64,000 nt of DNA. Origin: Cotesia glomerata (Eukaryota > Arthropoda > Insecta > Hymenoptera > Braconidae). The first letter of the stretch is position 1. Every line of letters begins with the position of its first letter. This document shows positions 14,106 to 26,049 of the stretch, piece by piece. Location: assembly GCF_020080835.1 (NCBI RefSeq), contig NC_058159.1, positions 28,557,525 to 28,621,524 on the forward strand, read 5' to 3'. The position numbers were made by a program, and so were the translations under genes. The notes beneath the pieces were generated by a model. It searched no databases and was not told where the DNA came from. It worked only from the letters and a program-made list of their open reading frames with translations.

Positions 14106-15103
14106 TTCATATACCAAGACTGCATCATATTGCATTTACTATTTATTTTTTTCCGTGTGAATTTGATAGTAGTAAATATTATTTAAATAATTAAGTGAAC
14201 CATTTGAATTGTAGTATTTACCATCCTGATGGTAAGTATTACTATTATGATGGTAATCAGTAATAATAACTTCTATTATTTTAATTAGTTACTACTATTA
14301 TCAAAATTGTAATTCCTGATATAACCTGATGGTTACAGTTACCATCAGTAATAATAATAGCTACTATCTAAGCTAGTAAAATTTATTTAAAAGATTAAGA
14401 ATCTGCCTTAGCGTAGATGCATTTCTGAATTAACTAAAAGCAATTGTAGCGCAGTGTACTGCACAAAAATCGGGATTAAATTGGGATTGAATTTATATTT
14501 AAATTTTTATTTGTCTAAAACAAGTTTCAACGCCAAATTTTTCAAAAAAAATTTGAAATTTCCTAAAAAATCAAAATTTTCAATGAAATTCAAATTTAAA
14601 AAAGAATTGAAATTTCAAAAAAAAAATTTTTAATCTTACAAAAAATTTTTAAAAAACATAATTTTCAAAAATGATGTCATTCAAAGTAATCAATAACAGC
14701 TCTAATATTTGAAAATTTTTATCATATATGGATTTAAACGATTGTGTTATTACTTGTTTTAATATTTTAAAAGAAAAAATGTACATAACTAAAATATGGA
14801 TGCAAATAAAGAATTTAATTAAATAAATTTATATTATTTTTTCTTTTAGAATTTTTACAATCTGAGATGGTTACAGTTACCATCTTCGATTATAGCAGTT
14901 ATAATTTTTAATAATTACAATTATCATTTTCGATAGTAATCGTTACCATTATTAATAGTAACTATTACAATTGTCAATTATACCAACTATTAATTTGTGA
15001 CTAATTAATTTTATTACCATTTCAGATAGTAGGAGTTAATATTTTTGTATAGTAAATAGTATAATTAATTTTTCTCCGTGTAGCTTTATACCTCTTCTGC
15101 TTT

Positions 15104-15987
15104 ACTCGTTTTATTGCAGGTATTAAAAAAAAATTATAAGTCGGTTGAGTGTGTGAATAAGCGAGAAAAAAAAGAAGAGGATTTTACTTGACAACCTGTG
15201 GTTTCATATGAGCCCATTGTTTGGAAAGTGGACTTTTTGTTCTAGTTATTTAGTACTCGAGTTTGTAGTTGCTTACTAACTTCTTTGTGCCTTATATAAT
15301 ACCTTATGCTTCTTTGCCGCTCTCTTTGTTCCACTCTCTTTTACTTCCTTTATTTTTTTCGGAGCTCGAGACTCTCGACACTGATATCAACCGGTGAATT
15401 ACTACACGCAAATCCTTTGTCAGTTCAGGCTATGACTTGATAATTTTTGTTTTTTAAATTTTTTATTCCTTCTAATGGAATTAAATTTTTTTTCTACGCT
15501 CGAATTATTATTATTGTTAGAATATACAGAGAAAAAATATTAGAGAAGTAAAAATATCATTTTTTTATTACAAAAACTTTCAAATTTTTTTAAATATATC
15601 TTAAGTAATATTTAAAAAGCTGGACAGGCAAAAGAAAAATTATAAAAAAAAAAAAAAAAAATTTGATTTGTTACCAAAGACTAATACCTAATATTTGTAT
15701 AATAAAAATAAGGAGAATTGTAATTGTAATGTGTAAGGAAAAAGTGTATAATGTCGATTTTTACTTAAAAATAATTATTTAATATTTAATATTTAATATT
15801 TAATTTAATTTAATAAATAAATTTAAAAATATTTTGAATATCAAAGCTTTGTAAAACACATGAATGTGATACAAATAAAACTCATATCTATCTATCTATC
15901 TTAAGTAATATTTAACCTCATCATATATAATTAGAAATCTTTTTTATATTAACAAAGATTTTTTTTAGAAAAAATCAATTTTAAGTA
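15104..15987. other. intergenic DNA with a possible retroposon tail
   Basis: No gene is recognised. At 15855-15900 an ATACAAATAAAACTCAT segment followed by (ATCT)n resembles the 3' tail of a truncated LINE-type retroposon, but no reverse-transcriptase frame is nearby, so this is only a suggestion. Confidence 0.4.
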
Positions 15988-16252
15988 AAATTTAGAATCA
16001 TTGCAAAGCTCTTGACTTGAATTTGTGCCTTTTCAAGGTTTCATATCATTCTCACCGATAGTCAATTTATTATAATAAGTATTTAGGCTGCATTCGAAAT
16101 GTACATTTCGATTGCGAAATATACAGTTTAGATACATTATCAAGAAATGACCTTATGTCCTACGAACTATTGACATTTTTAAAGTTATATGCTCACCCCG
16201 ACATTACACTCATCGATACCTTTCATTTGAGTACCCACATCAATTTTTCATA

Positions 16253-16334
<82 letters not shown>

Positions 16335-17344
16335 ATAGAAATATATGAAAATATATCAAAAATGCATATGGGTACTCAAATGAAAGCTCTTGACGAGTGT
16401 AACATCAGGATGAGCTTATATCTTTAAAAACGTCAATAATTAAGAACGTACAGGACAATTTAACATAATTAAGAAACGATCTTGTATCTTGTGAAATATC
16501 GTCATTTTTTAAGTTATAAGCTCACCCCGACATTACACTCATCGAGACCTTTCATTTGAGTACCCACATCAATTTTTCATATATTTTATATATTTATAAA
16601 TATGAATATATGAATAATATATCAAAATGCATGTGGGTACTCAAATGAAAGCTCTTGACGAGTGTAACATCAGGATGAGTTTATATCTTTAAAAACGTCA
16701 ATAATTAAGAACGTACAGGACAATTTAACATAATTAAGAAACGATCTTGTATCTTGTGAAATATCGTCATTTTTTAAGTTATAAGCTCACCCCGACATTT
16801 CACTCATCGAGACCGTTCATTTGAGTACCCACATCAATTTTTCATATATTTTATATATTTATAAATATGAATATATGAATAATATATCAAAATGCATGTG
16901 GGTACTCAAATGAAAGCTCTTGACGAGTGTAACATCAGGATGAGCTTATATCTTTAAAAATGTCAATAGTTAAGAAAGTACAGTGCAATTTAACATAATT
17001 AAGAAACGATCTTGTATCTTGTGAAATATCGTCATTTTTTAAGTTATAAGCTCACCCCGACATTACACTCATCGAGACCGTTCATTTGAGTACCCACATC
17101 AATTTTTCATATATTTATATATATTACATATATGTATATATGAAAATATATCAAAAATGCATGTGGGTACTCAAATGAAAGCTCTTGACGAGTGAAACAT
17201 CGGGATGAGCTTATATCTTTAAAAACGTCAATAGTTAAGAAAATACAGTGCAATTTAACAAAAGTCATTATTTAATAAAGCAAAATTTTATTTATTAATA
17301 GTTCATAAGTCACGGCAGTCACATAGTGACTGCAAGGTTGCTAG
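15988..17344 (+). mobile_element. non-autonomous Helitron, copy 3 (5'-truncated)
   Basis: The leader is recognisable from about 15988 (TTTCAAGGTTTCATATCATT, then TATTTAGGCTGCATTCG) but the TC terminus is missing. Four palindromic modules follow; the two middle ones are nearly identical to each other. The 3' end is intact with GCAGTCAC-ATA-GTGACTGC, AAGGTTG and CTAG|T at 17341-17345. Confidence 0.8.
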
Positions 17345-18780
17345 TTTTAATTAAAAACAAAAAATTACCATAAAAATTAAAAAAAAATTTGAAATAAATA
17401 ATTTACTGAAGTGTTAAAAAAAAATTACAAAGTAAAAAATTTAATTGACAAATTTTTTCGACGTAATAATACAAAATTTTCTACTGTGTTGTAATGAAAA
17501 TATTACAAAACTCTCAATCTTCATATATGTCAATATAGAATAAAGATGAATAATAACTGAGGAAGATCGAGCCGTTTATAGACAGGAAAAATGATAATGG
17601 AATCGAAAATGTCAACTGAGTGATAGAGAAATAATTAATGTCTTACCAATAATTCTCATTATCTGGCAGAGTAGTATTTGTGGATGAAAGGAGATTTCAG
17701 TGGAATCGGATTACTGGATGCCATTAATACAAATGCAGGATAGCAGCTGGTATAGACTAGTCCACGTGACCGAGGACATACATATACCTAGAAGAGAATG
17801 CGACAGAGGAAGAGGACTGAATTCAGCTCTGCAGAAGAACTGAGAGCAGTAGAGAGGACAGATAATAATAGAAAGTGCATTAAAGGTGTCATACGCAAAC
17901 GTAAACGTTTATCACCCTTCATTTAAAACAAACATGCAGCAATACCTTAAAGCTTAAACCGAAAACGAAGTTAACTTCTGAACAATTTATATCATCTACC
18001 CGGAAGTCCTCAGTACACTATTTACAACTGTAAAGTAAGTGCATTGCATATAATAAGTACTTGAGGATATTAATCCGCGACTATACAACGCCCAGACTAC
18101 TCTCTAGGGTTCACAACAAGATAAATATTCATTTTCATAATAAATTTTCCTGATATTTATTATCATTATCATAATAATAGCTAGCGAATGAAATACCTTG
18201 TTTTGTATTTGGATGTAAATCATTGAGTGGAGACAACGTCTAGTAGCTTAATATATTTAATATTTAATGATTTTATTTTATTCTATGTAATTCACGGTGT
18301 AGAGCTAAATTACAGCAATTGTGTACTAGTGAAATATTATTAAGGTATACTGTAGAATCAAGTTTGCGAATTTGAGCGTTTGAATTCCCGGTCTGGAGCT
18401 AAGAGAGAAATTGAGGATGAATTTGCATAATTGTCAGGGACGATTTTACTAAAGCTTAACCGAAGCTTTGGATGGAATTAGCTGCATTGAGAGTTTAGAA
18501 TGCTGTGAGGGAGAATTGACGTGGGTATATTATACCTTTACGGATAATACAGCGTTCGGAGTAAGGGTAATTCACGTTGTGGCTTATGAATTTACTCCTT
18601 GTTCGGTATTACAGGAGAAACGGTGTAAGTGCCACTGCGGCCAGACATAAATAATTGGTTAGTAACTAATGGATAATTTTCATTCTATAAGTACAATTCG
18701 AGATTTAGTAGCCAAAAAAAACAACAAATTCAATTTTTTATCGATTGAAATTATGAAATTTTTACCTACAAGCAAAAAAG
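17345..18780. other. intergenic DNA of higher complexity, no gene recognised
   Basis: The stretch at about 17560-18660 is less A+T-biased and non-repetitive compared with its neighbours. It may include exons of a non-coding or fast-evolving transcript. The longest frame (18468-18650, 60 codons) matches no family I know. I see no definite splice sites. Confidence 0.4.
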
Positions 18781-18793
18781 AAAACTCGAAAAA

Positions 18794-19056
18794 ACCGGTG
18801 ACGTTAGCCGAGTAATCTAAGGCGCATGGCCTATAGAGAACTCGGACTAACTTACCGGCCAGGCGTGGGTTCGAATCCCAAGCTGGTCTTAGAAACCAAC
18901 TTGGTTGATATTCGGCCCTTGCCGCGTAGGTTAAGATTTACACAATCCAAAAAGACCCCAACGTACCACTCCCAACAGTTAAAGTCGGCGATATGACCAC
19001 AGCAGTTAAAACCGACTCTAAATAATAATTAATAAAAAAAAAAAAAAAAAAAAAAA
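18794..19056 (+). mobile_element. tRNA-derived SINE with 13-bp target duplication
   Basis: The head is tRNA-like. Its A box TTAGCCGAGTAATCTAAGG resembles tRNA-Leu/Ser, and its B box GGTTCGAATCC is perfect (18868-18878). A body of about 150 bp follows and ends in AATAATTAATAAA and a long A tail. The exact 13-bp repeat AAAACTCGAAAAA flanks it (18781-18793 and 19057-19069), as expected for L1-type endonuclease integration. The element is complete and looks fairly young. Confidence 0.9.
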
Positions 19057-19282
19057 AAAACTCGAAAAATTACATTATTCACGGAAAAAAGTAAACTGTG
19101 ATATTCACTTGGATTCCGGTTAATTTTTATAGTTTCAAACAGTAAAGCAGACATCGGGGTGGCAAAAATATAAATATTACAGAACTTAATGTAGAAAGTA
19201 TAAAGGCCACAATTTATAATTTAATATATTAATTACCGTAACTCTTATTCTTTCCCGTTTCACAGCATTATTTATATTTGTA

Positions 19283-19544
19283 AAAATGCTTACCGTAAGA
19301 TGGACGGTGTGGCTTAATGTATATAGAATAAGCGAAAGGAAATTTAGTATAGACCGGATAGCTCAAATGGTAGAGTAGCCGACATGTCTTCGGAAGGTTC
19401 TGGGTTCGAATCCCAGTCCGAGCTATCTAATAATTTTTTCTCGCATATTCTATAAACTCACATTAAGATGATCCTCTCCACATTCCTTTCTCAATCCTTT
19501 CCTACCAATATCCTGTTACGTGAATGTGGAACGCTTCACGTAAT
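19283..19544 (+). mobile_element. tRNA-like insertion between 52-bp direct repeats
   Basis: The sequence AATTACCGTAACTCTTATTC and its continuation are repeated exactly over 52 bp on either side (19231-19282 and 19545-19596). Between them lies a tRNA-like core (about 19353-19424) with A box TAGCTCAAATGG and B box GGTTCGAATCC. The core is flanked by an imperfect inverted repeat (CTTAATGTATATAGAATA against TATTCTATAAACTCACATTAAG). The acceptor stem has two mismatches and the base before the anticodon is A instead of U, so I call it a tRNA-derived element and not a working tRNA gene. Confidence 0.7.
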
Positions 19545-19841
19545 AATTACCGTAACTCTTATTCTTTCCCGTTTCACAGCATTATTTATATTTGTATATA
19601 TACAGTATATATACAAAATAAGTGATTAGTAGCTGTCACTATAGTAACTAACGACTCTTTTATCTTAAAAAATTGCAGTTTCAAACGGTAAAAATTGCCA
19701 TTTCAATATATAGTCCATTTTATGAGGAGAAGGGGAACTCAGATGAAAGAGAAGAGGGTCTCACTCTGAGAGAATTTAACATTTGAAACAGTAAAAATTA
19801 TACTTTTAAAATATACATTTTACCAGTCCAAGAAAGTCAAT

Positions 19842-20222
19842 AATTACAGTTTGATTTTTAGCGTTGCCTTTAAAATTTACCATTTTACTTTGTAAATATT
19901 GACGTTGCTTGTATTAGAAATTTACTAACTTGATTTTATACTTTTTATATATCATAAGATCATTTTTTAAGTACGAAATGATAAATATCAGTCTGAATTC
20001 TTAATTATTATATTTTAACATTTTAGACATTTACATAGCGAATATTACTGTTTGAAATAGTATTTTCTTCCATGTAAAGAGTAAATTGTAAAGTTTAAAT
20101 GGTAAATATTATAAAGTGAATAGTAAAATCACGATTTTACTGTTTGAAATGGTAATTTTTAGCAATTGATCATTACTTATTATAAATCGACTGTTATTTA
20201 TTACAGTTTACTTTTTTCCGTG
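19842..20222 (-). repeat. inverted copy of the 381-bp repeat at 9800
   Basis: This is the reverse complement of 9800-10180 with few differences. The two copies lie about 10 kb apart in opposite orientation, so they could pair in a transcript or recombine to invert the intervening 9.7 kb. Confidence 0.85.
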
Positions 20223-21609
20223 TTTAATGCAACGTGGCGCAAACTGAAAAAATTACAGTTTCAAATTGTAATTATTACAGATTTTATAAGAATTTCATTG
20301 TAAAATGTAATATTGACATTGAAAGCTCTGAAAATTAATATTCAAAAAGTGAATATTGAAAAAATTAATAAAAATTGAGTATATATTAAATAAAGCTTGA
20401 AGATATTAACATTTGATCTCATCAAAATCAATCACATCAAAATCATAAACATTTGATCGTCGAATAAGTATCGCTATGTAATTTAATTATACGTTTTTTT
20501 TGGATTTATGTATACTGTTCCAGTCCTATGTACAGATGTAAAACATCTCTATAGGACAGGTATTAATGCGTACTCTCTTTTTGTGCTATGTATTTTATGT
20601 ACCTGTTTTTTACTGGTAATAAATATTATTATTATTAAATTTTCATTCTATATCGAACTTTTCGAGTCGACAAAATTTTTAGAACTCTAAAAATTAAAGA
20701 ATGGTAAAATGTAAAAATTATTTTAATTAAAAAAATTTTTTTGAATTATTTTCGCTTAAAATTAATAAAAATTTACAATATAAATTATCTAGATATTGAA
20801 TTTATTCTTTAATTTTTGGATAAAATATAAATTTTTTTTTTTTTATTCTAACACGCAAAAAAACACTGTAAAAATTACATTATAAATAGTAATAAGCGTC
20901 GCTTCGTATAAAAAACTAGAAAAATTGCAGTTTAAAATAACATTTTTGTAAATTCAAACTTTGAATATTAATTTTCAGAGCTTTCAATATAATATTTATA
21001 TTTTACAATATAATTCTTAGAAAATCTGTAATAATTACAATCTGAAACTGTAATTTTTCCCTTCTTTTTTCGATGAAGGTAGTAAAATTTAAAAATCAAA
21101 CTGAGAATTAATACTTATTTCTAAAAAAAAACTGAAAAATCGAAACAGAAAATAAAAAAGTAACGTCGACGTAAGCCCCAAGATACCGGATGTTATAATT
21201 AGAGTAATTCCTTGTTCTTCCTGAAAACTACATAGTAGAGCGCATGACCCAGTAACGGTGTGTTATAAATTACGACGTTATCTATCACGTCGAGAGCTCT
21301 CTTTTCCCAAGTTGGCTCTTTTTTTGTACACCCTTCGTTCCTTTTTGTATCCTTCCGGCTTTCGCCGCGGGAGCCGCTCATTCTTCAGTTCCTCGTCGTT
21401 GTTTCTCTTCTCTTCTTGTTTTTTCTTTTTTTTTTCGCTTCTCTCCTCTCGGGGGAACAAAATCTACGCGTGCACTTGACACCGGGCCCCGGACGCCGTG
21501 CAGAACGGCTAATTGGTATGTTGCCACCGTAGTCCCGTCGGATACACTTCCATGTTACTTTATCTGAATACCCAATGATCTCTGACCTCATCATAATTCT
21601 TTTTTTTCG

Positions 21610-21765
21610 CTGCTTTTTTAATTCAAATGCAATGAGAATATGTAAGACATACAAAAGTTCTGAAGGATTCTTACCGATATAATTATTTATCGTCGAAAAT
21701 TTCTGAGAAGTTCTCAAGTTTTTAGCGAAGATTTAGTTAATGATCAATTGTGCACAGAAAAATAA
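21610..21765 (+). repeat. arm of an inverted duplication (partner 26503-26635)
   Basis: The order GTAAGACATACAAAAGTTCTGAAGGATTCTTACCGAT, TTCTGAGAAGTTCTCAAG, then TTAGTTAATGATCAATTGT returns inverted at 26503-26635. Together with the 24863-24930 / 25950-26020 pair it makes an imperfect 5-kb palindrome centred near the 25020-25840 element, later invaded by other repeats. Confidence 0.7.
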
Positions 21766-21987
21766 TTAACTTGAATTAACATGTCAACAACAAAAATGTA
21801 AAAATTACATTATAAATAGTAATAAAAGCATCGCTTTATATAAAAAAAAAAAAAAAACTAGAAAAATTGCAGTTCGAAATAAATTTTTTCTAAATTCAAA
21901 CTTTGAAAGTTAATTTTCAGAGCTTTCAATGTAATTCTGACAAAATCAGTAATAATTAAAATGTATTTTTTACTTTTTTTCTTTTTT

Positions 21988-22189
21988 CCGAGAAAAGAAA
22001 AAATTCTTGAACCAAGAAAGTAATTTTAAAGAGTTTCATTGTCTTGGATCAAAACCAAAAATTCTTGAATCAAGTAAAATTTACTTGAACTAAAAAAAAT
22101 TTCTTCATTTAAAAATTTTTCTACTCGAATAAAGAAAAGAAAATTCTCCAAAATTATTTTATTGATTCAAGTTAATTTTTTTTCTGTAA
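21988..22189. mobile_element. CTTGAATCAAG-family MITE
   Basis: It shares long blocks (ATTCTTGAACCAAGAAAGTAA, CATTGTCTTGGATCAAAAC) in the same orientation with 26050-26250, so the pair is closely related. The ends are AGAAAAGAAAAAATTCTTGA and TTGATTCAAGTTAATTTTTT. Non-coding. Confidence 0.65.
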
Positions 22190-22210
22190 AAGAATTCAAA
22201 AATTTCGCGT

Positions 22211-24060
22211 ACACGGAGAGAATTTCATGTTAAGGGTAACCATCCCTATTTTGTAGCTTCTACTATCCAGGATGGTTATTAACTTTTACAAAGTTAAGAT
22301 GATAAATGCAACTATCCGGCAATTGTAATTAGTACAATCAGTATATATTAATTCCCACAATTATGATGATACTGTTTACCATCTAGATGGTAACTTTTAT
22401 CATTGGAGATAGTTAAAATCATCATGATTGCAATCATAAAAAAAATAAACAGAAAGTATAAAAAACTAAATTTTTTCGATTTTAAAGTCAGAATATAATA
22501 ACATTCTAATGTTTGACATAAGAGTGAGTATTGAAAAAAGTATATCTATATTATTAAGAGAATAACAAAAATTTTGTCTCCAGGATAGTCATATGATAAA
22601 ATCGGTTTTTTTTTTGTGAGATTTAGTGTCATTGCAAAAGTTTTGACTTGAATTTCCACCTTTTCAAGGTTTCATATCATTCTCATCGATAGTCAATTTA
22701 TCATGATAAGTATTTAGGCTGCATTCGAAAATGCTCCATTTCTAGACACATAATTAAGAAATGACCTTTTATCTTGTTAACTATTGACATTTTTAAAGAT
22801 ATAAGCTCATCCCGACATTACACTCATCGAGACTTTTCATTTGAGTACACACATGAATTTTTCATATATTTTATATATTTATATATATATGTATATATGA
22901 AAAATATATCAAAATGCATGTGGGTACTCAAATGAAAGCTCTTGGTGAGTGTGACATCAGGATGAGCTTACATCTTTAAAAATATCAATAATTTAGAAAT
23001 GATCTTGTAAAATATTGACATTTTGAAAGATATAAATTCACCCAGACATTACACTCATCGAGACCTTTCATTTGAGTACCCACATCAATTTTTCATATAT
23101 TTTATATATTTATATATATATGTATATATGAAAAATATATCAAAATGCATGTGGGTACTCAAATGAAAGCTCTTGATGAGTGTAACATCAGGATGAGCTT
23201 ATATCTTTAAAAACGTCAATATTTAAGAAAGTACCGTGCAATTTAACATAATTAAGAAACGACCTTGTATCTTGTGAACTATTGACATTTTTAAAGATAT
23301 AAGCTCATCCCGATGTTACACTCATCGAGACCTTTCATTTGAGTACCCACATCAATTTTTCATATATTTATATATATTATATATATGTATATATCAAAAT
23401 TGATGTGGGTACTCAAATGATAGCCCTTGATGAATGTATCATCGGGATGAGCTTATATCTTCAAGAATGTCAATAGTTAAAAATATCAATTTAACATAAT
23501 TAGAAACTACATTGCATCTTGTAAACTATTGACATTTTGAAAGATATAAATTCACCCAGACATTACACTCATCGAGACCTTTCATTTGAGCACCTACATC
23601 AATTTTTCATATATTTTATATATTTATATATATTATATATAAATATATAAAATATATGCTTATATCTTCAAAAATGTCAATATTTAAGAAAGTAGAGTGC
23701 AATTTAACAAAAGTCATTATTTAATAAAGCGAAATTTTTGTTTATTTATAATTTACAAGTCACGGTGGTCACATAGTGACTAATATTTAGTACTACTTTT
23801 TAGTACTAGCTGCGATGGTAATAATTACCATCATGATTGTAGAATTTACAATCAATATGATTTTAGCGCTTAACATATTATGATTAAGTTTACCATCTTT
23901 AAGTTACCAGCCAGATGGTAATAATTATTATCCAGATGGTAAATGTAACTATCTGGATGGTTCAGTTAACAATATGGATAGTTCTTGCAATCATTCATAC
24001 TAAAAAGACTGTTTTTACAATACTCGGATAGTTGTATTTACCATTAAATTCTCTCCGTGT
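22211..24060. mobile_element. ACACGGAGAG-ended element, second member, hosting a Helitron
   Basis: The ends ACACGGAGAGAATTTCATG and TTAAATTCTCTCCGTGT are inverted and match the ends of the 12677-15081 element. The interior has the same style of ATGGTAA/TTACCAT and GGATGGTT dyads. A Helitron (22545-23790) sits inside. The flanks (…ATTCAAAAATTTCGCGT on the left, AGTATCCAAAAAAAAAACGT on the right) are only weakly alike, so a long target duplication is possible but not shown for this copy. Confidence 0.6.
22545..23790 (+). mobile_element. non-autonomous Helitron, copy 4
   Basis: The 5' end A|TCTATATTATTAAGAG is perfect (22545). Four palindromic modules follow, the last one short. The 3' hairpin survives only as GTCAC-AT-AGTGAC and the terminus is TTAG|T instead of CTAG|T, so this end has decayed. 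It is inserted within the 22211-24060 element and is therefore younger than it. Confidence 0.8.
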
Positions 24061-25019
24061 AGTATCCAAAAAAAAAACGTTCGTTTTATCAAATTATTTT
24101 ATAAGCCAAGGTTTTAATGTCGTGCAATAATTTTATCATCTACTTCTTATTAAAAAATTTTCAATGTCAGTAAACAGAAAGCTATTTGGCATTAACACAA
24201 TTTATAACAAAGTTTACGTTTCCTCGCTCGTAATCATAATGAAGATAATTCGTGCTCTTACGACATATTTACGGTCTTCCTGTTTCAATTTACTTAGAGT
24301 TATCAAGAAAACCCTTAAACGCGGTGGTATCCTGGATAAAGTGATGAAATGAAAGTTAAATGACAGCGCATATTGCTGTACAAGAAGTTATCTGGTGTAA
24401 TTTTACCGAAAGAATTTTTTTCATTTCGCTTATATTTCTCCTACTAGTAATAAAGAGTCTCATCTTACTTGATGACAAAATTATTAAATTATTTTATCTT
24501 TTGAAAAATTAATTAATCACGCAAAACCTAGCTTATATATTTTAATTTTAATTTGATGATAAATGATTATTATAATTATAATAACAGTAACTCATGCTTT
24601 CATTATAATGTATGCCATAAATAAGCTTCAAAGTGTGCTAAAAATATATTGTTCATTTATAAATCAAAGAGGGGTGAAGGAAATGAGGGTTGGAGTTTAT
24701 TTTACTCACCTCTTATTCAAAAGGATAAGTTGATTTAACTTGTTGTGCTGTACTTGAATTATTCGATTAAATTATTCAACTATTGTCCTTCAAACAGTTG
24801 GCTTCTTTTTTTTTTATTTAAAAACTACGTTAAAAGAAAAAAGAGCATTTTTGTTACAAGAATTTAAATTGTTTATAATTTTTAACACTTTTCTTCTTTA
24901 GCTGAAGAAATTATATTTTTCTTGTCGTATATTTAATTAATCATAATCATACTAGTAAGATCGATTAAATATATTAAAAAAAAATTAGGAAAACGGTTGA
25001 CCCTAAAGGCCATCCCTGC
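24061..25019. other. intergenic DNA, no supported gene
   Basis: One 62-codon ATG frame (24164-24352) encodes a basic peptide with no recognisable family. The segment 24863-24930 forms an inverted pair with 25950-26020 around TTTCTTCTTTAGCTGAA. Nothing else is identified. Confidence 0.4.
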
Positions 25020-25840
25020 AACTTCCCGCTAATTCCGTCAATACCTGGCCGCTTTTTTGAGCTCTTCGAGCTCAAAAGTACAATCTGTGTGTTGTATTAA
25101 GCTCTCCGAGCTCAAAAAGATACCTTTTCTATGCTTTTGAGCTCTTTGAGCTCAAAAGTCTGATAGAAGTTTCATAGAACACTATTTTTTGAATGTTCAT
25201 ACCGCAATAACTTTTGAATGAATGAACCGATTTTTACACGGTTGGCGGCATTCTACGTAGTTTTTTAAGCCTTATAAATAATTTCTAAGTTTTAATTGGT
25301 CAAACTAGAAATTTCGGAGTAACTCTGAAAAAACACTTTTTTCGGTTTTCTTTCGTTCACGATATCTCTCGATTGAATCAACCGATTTTGACCGGATTGG
25401 CGGCGATCGACGTGGTTTTTCAAGATTGAGAGCTAATTAGTTTTTGGAATCGATCGGTTGAGCCGTTTAGAAGTTATCCCAAAAAAACCACTTCAGAAAA
25501 AAATTTTTTTCCTACTTTTTTTTAGATTTCTCCAAATTTCTCAAAATCTATCGGTCCGAATCGGTTCAAATTAACAGGAAATCTAAGTTTGGCGAAGCCC
25601 TTTCGAATGGCACCAACCGCGATGAAATCGGTTCAACCGTTCAAAAGTTATAAGAGGTTTACATACTTACACACACACACACATACATACAGACATAGTG
25701 ACACCCTCGCGGGAATAGTCAGGAAAGCTTCCTAGGACCTCAAAACGTCGAGATCTGATGAAAACTCGATTTTCGAAAAACGGGGTGAAAACAATAACTT
25801 CCCGATTTTTGAAAATTTTCAATTTTCTTAGCGGGAAGTT
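25020..25840. mobile_element. AACTTCCCGCTAA-ended repeat element
   Basis: The inverted ends are AACTTCCCGCTAA (25020-25032) and TTAGCGGGAAGTT (25828-25840). The interior is GC-richer than its surroundings. It has three GAGCTC hairpins, repeated phrases such as AACCGATTTTGACCGGATTGG and AAATCGGTTCAACCG, and a (CA)n/(CATA)n run at 25668-25690. No protein is encoded. It lies near the centre of the 21.6-26.6 kb inverted duplication. Confidence 0.65.
25053..25160. repeat. three GAGCTC stem-loops
   Basis: TTTTGAGCTC-TTCG-AGCTCAAAA (about 25056-25078), a shorter AGCTC-TCCG-AGCT pair (about 25101-25112) and TTTTGAGCTCTTTGAGCTCAAAA (about 25135-25157) repeat one palindromic theme with small loops. 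The first loop is TTCG, which gives an unusually stable RNA tetraloop when transcribed. Confidence 0.7.
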
Positions 25841-26049
25841 AAAAATAGAATTTTTTGTGATAAAAAATTTGAAGTCTTGAATGAAATACTTGCTGAATTT
25901 TTTAAAAATTGTTTTTTTTTTTCTGTATGAAACAAATTTAATTAAAAAAAAAAAAAAAAATGTGATTTTTTCAGCTAAAGAAGAAAAGTGTAAAAGACTT
26001 TAAACAATTAAAATTTTTTATCTTTATATAATAATTTGATAGAACTTTT

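Larger units (their letters stand above)
12677..15081. mobile_element. 2.4-kb ACACGGAGA-ended element with a 22-bp flanking duplication
   Basis: The left end is ACACGGAGAAAATTTTA and the right end is its inverted form TTTTTCTCCGTGT. Directly outside both ends lies AGCTTTATACCTCTT(A/C)TGCT(C/T)T (12655-12676 and 15082-15103), 22 bp with two mismatches, which looks like a very long target-site duplication. The interior holds a hairpin (12974-13037), an X-box-like minisatellite (13475-13699), a CATG-rich dyad array (13855-14105) and many short ATGGTAA/TTACCAT palindromes. No transposase frame is present. The element at 22211-24060 has the same ends. Confidence 0.65.
19080..20222. mobile_element. 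1.1-kb element with 19-bp inverted termini
   Basis: Perfect inverted termini CACGGAAAAAAGTAAACTG (19080-19098) and its complement (20204-20222) bound the element. The interior repeats TTTCAAACAGTAA-type motifs in both directions. It carries an inserted tRNA-like unit (19283-19544), and its right third (19842-20222) is duplicated in inverted orientation at 9800-10180. No transposase is present and no target duplication is clear. Confidence 0.7.
20223..22210. other. intergenic DNA with MITE remnants and a GC-richer island
   Basis: Remnants of an ATTACATTATAAATAGTAAT family lie at about 20245-20350, 20865-21070 and 21797-21985. The last is followed by a CTTGAATCAAG-type element at 21988-22189. 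A GC-richer stretch (about 21230-21560) includes pyrimidine-rich low-complexity sequence and CCGGGCCCCGGACG. It could be an exon or promoter, but no frame is convincing. Confidence 0.45.

Noticed and set aside
18468..18650. 60-codon Cys-containing ATG frame
   Set aside because: No signal peptide, family match or exon partner; its length is within chance expectation.
19353..19424. Functional tRNA gene
   Set aside because: A and B boxes are good, but the acceptor stem has two mismatches, position 33 is not U, and the unit is embedded in an inverted repeat between long direct repeats.
21199..21717. Overlapping Arg/Lys- or Phe/Ser-rich frames on both strands
   Set aside because: Low-complexity translation of a pyrimidine-rich stretch, with no domain.
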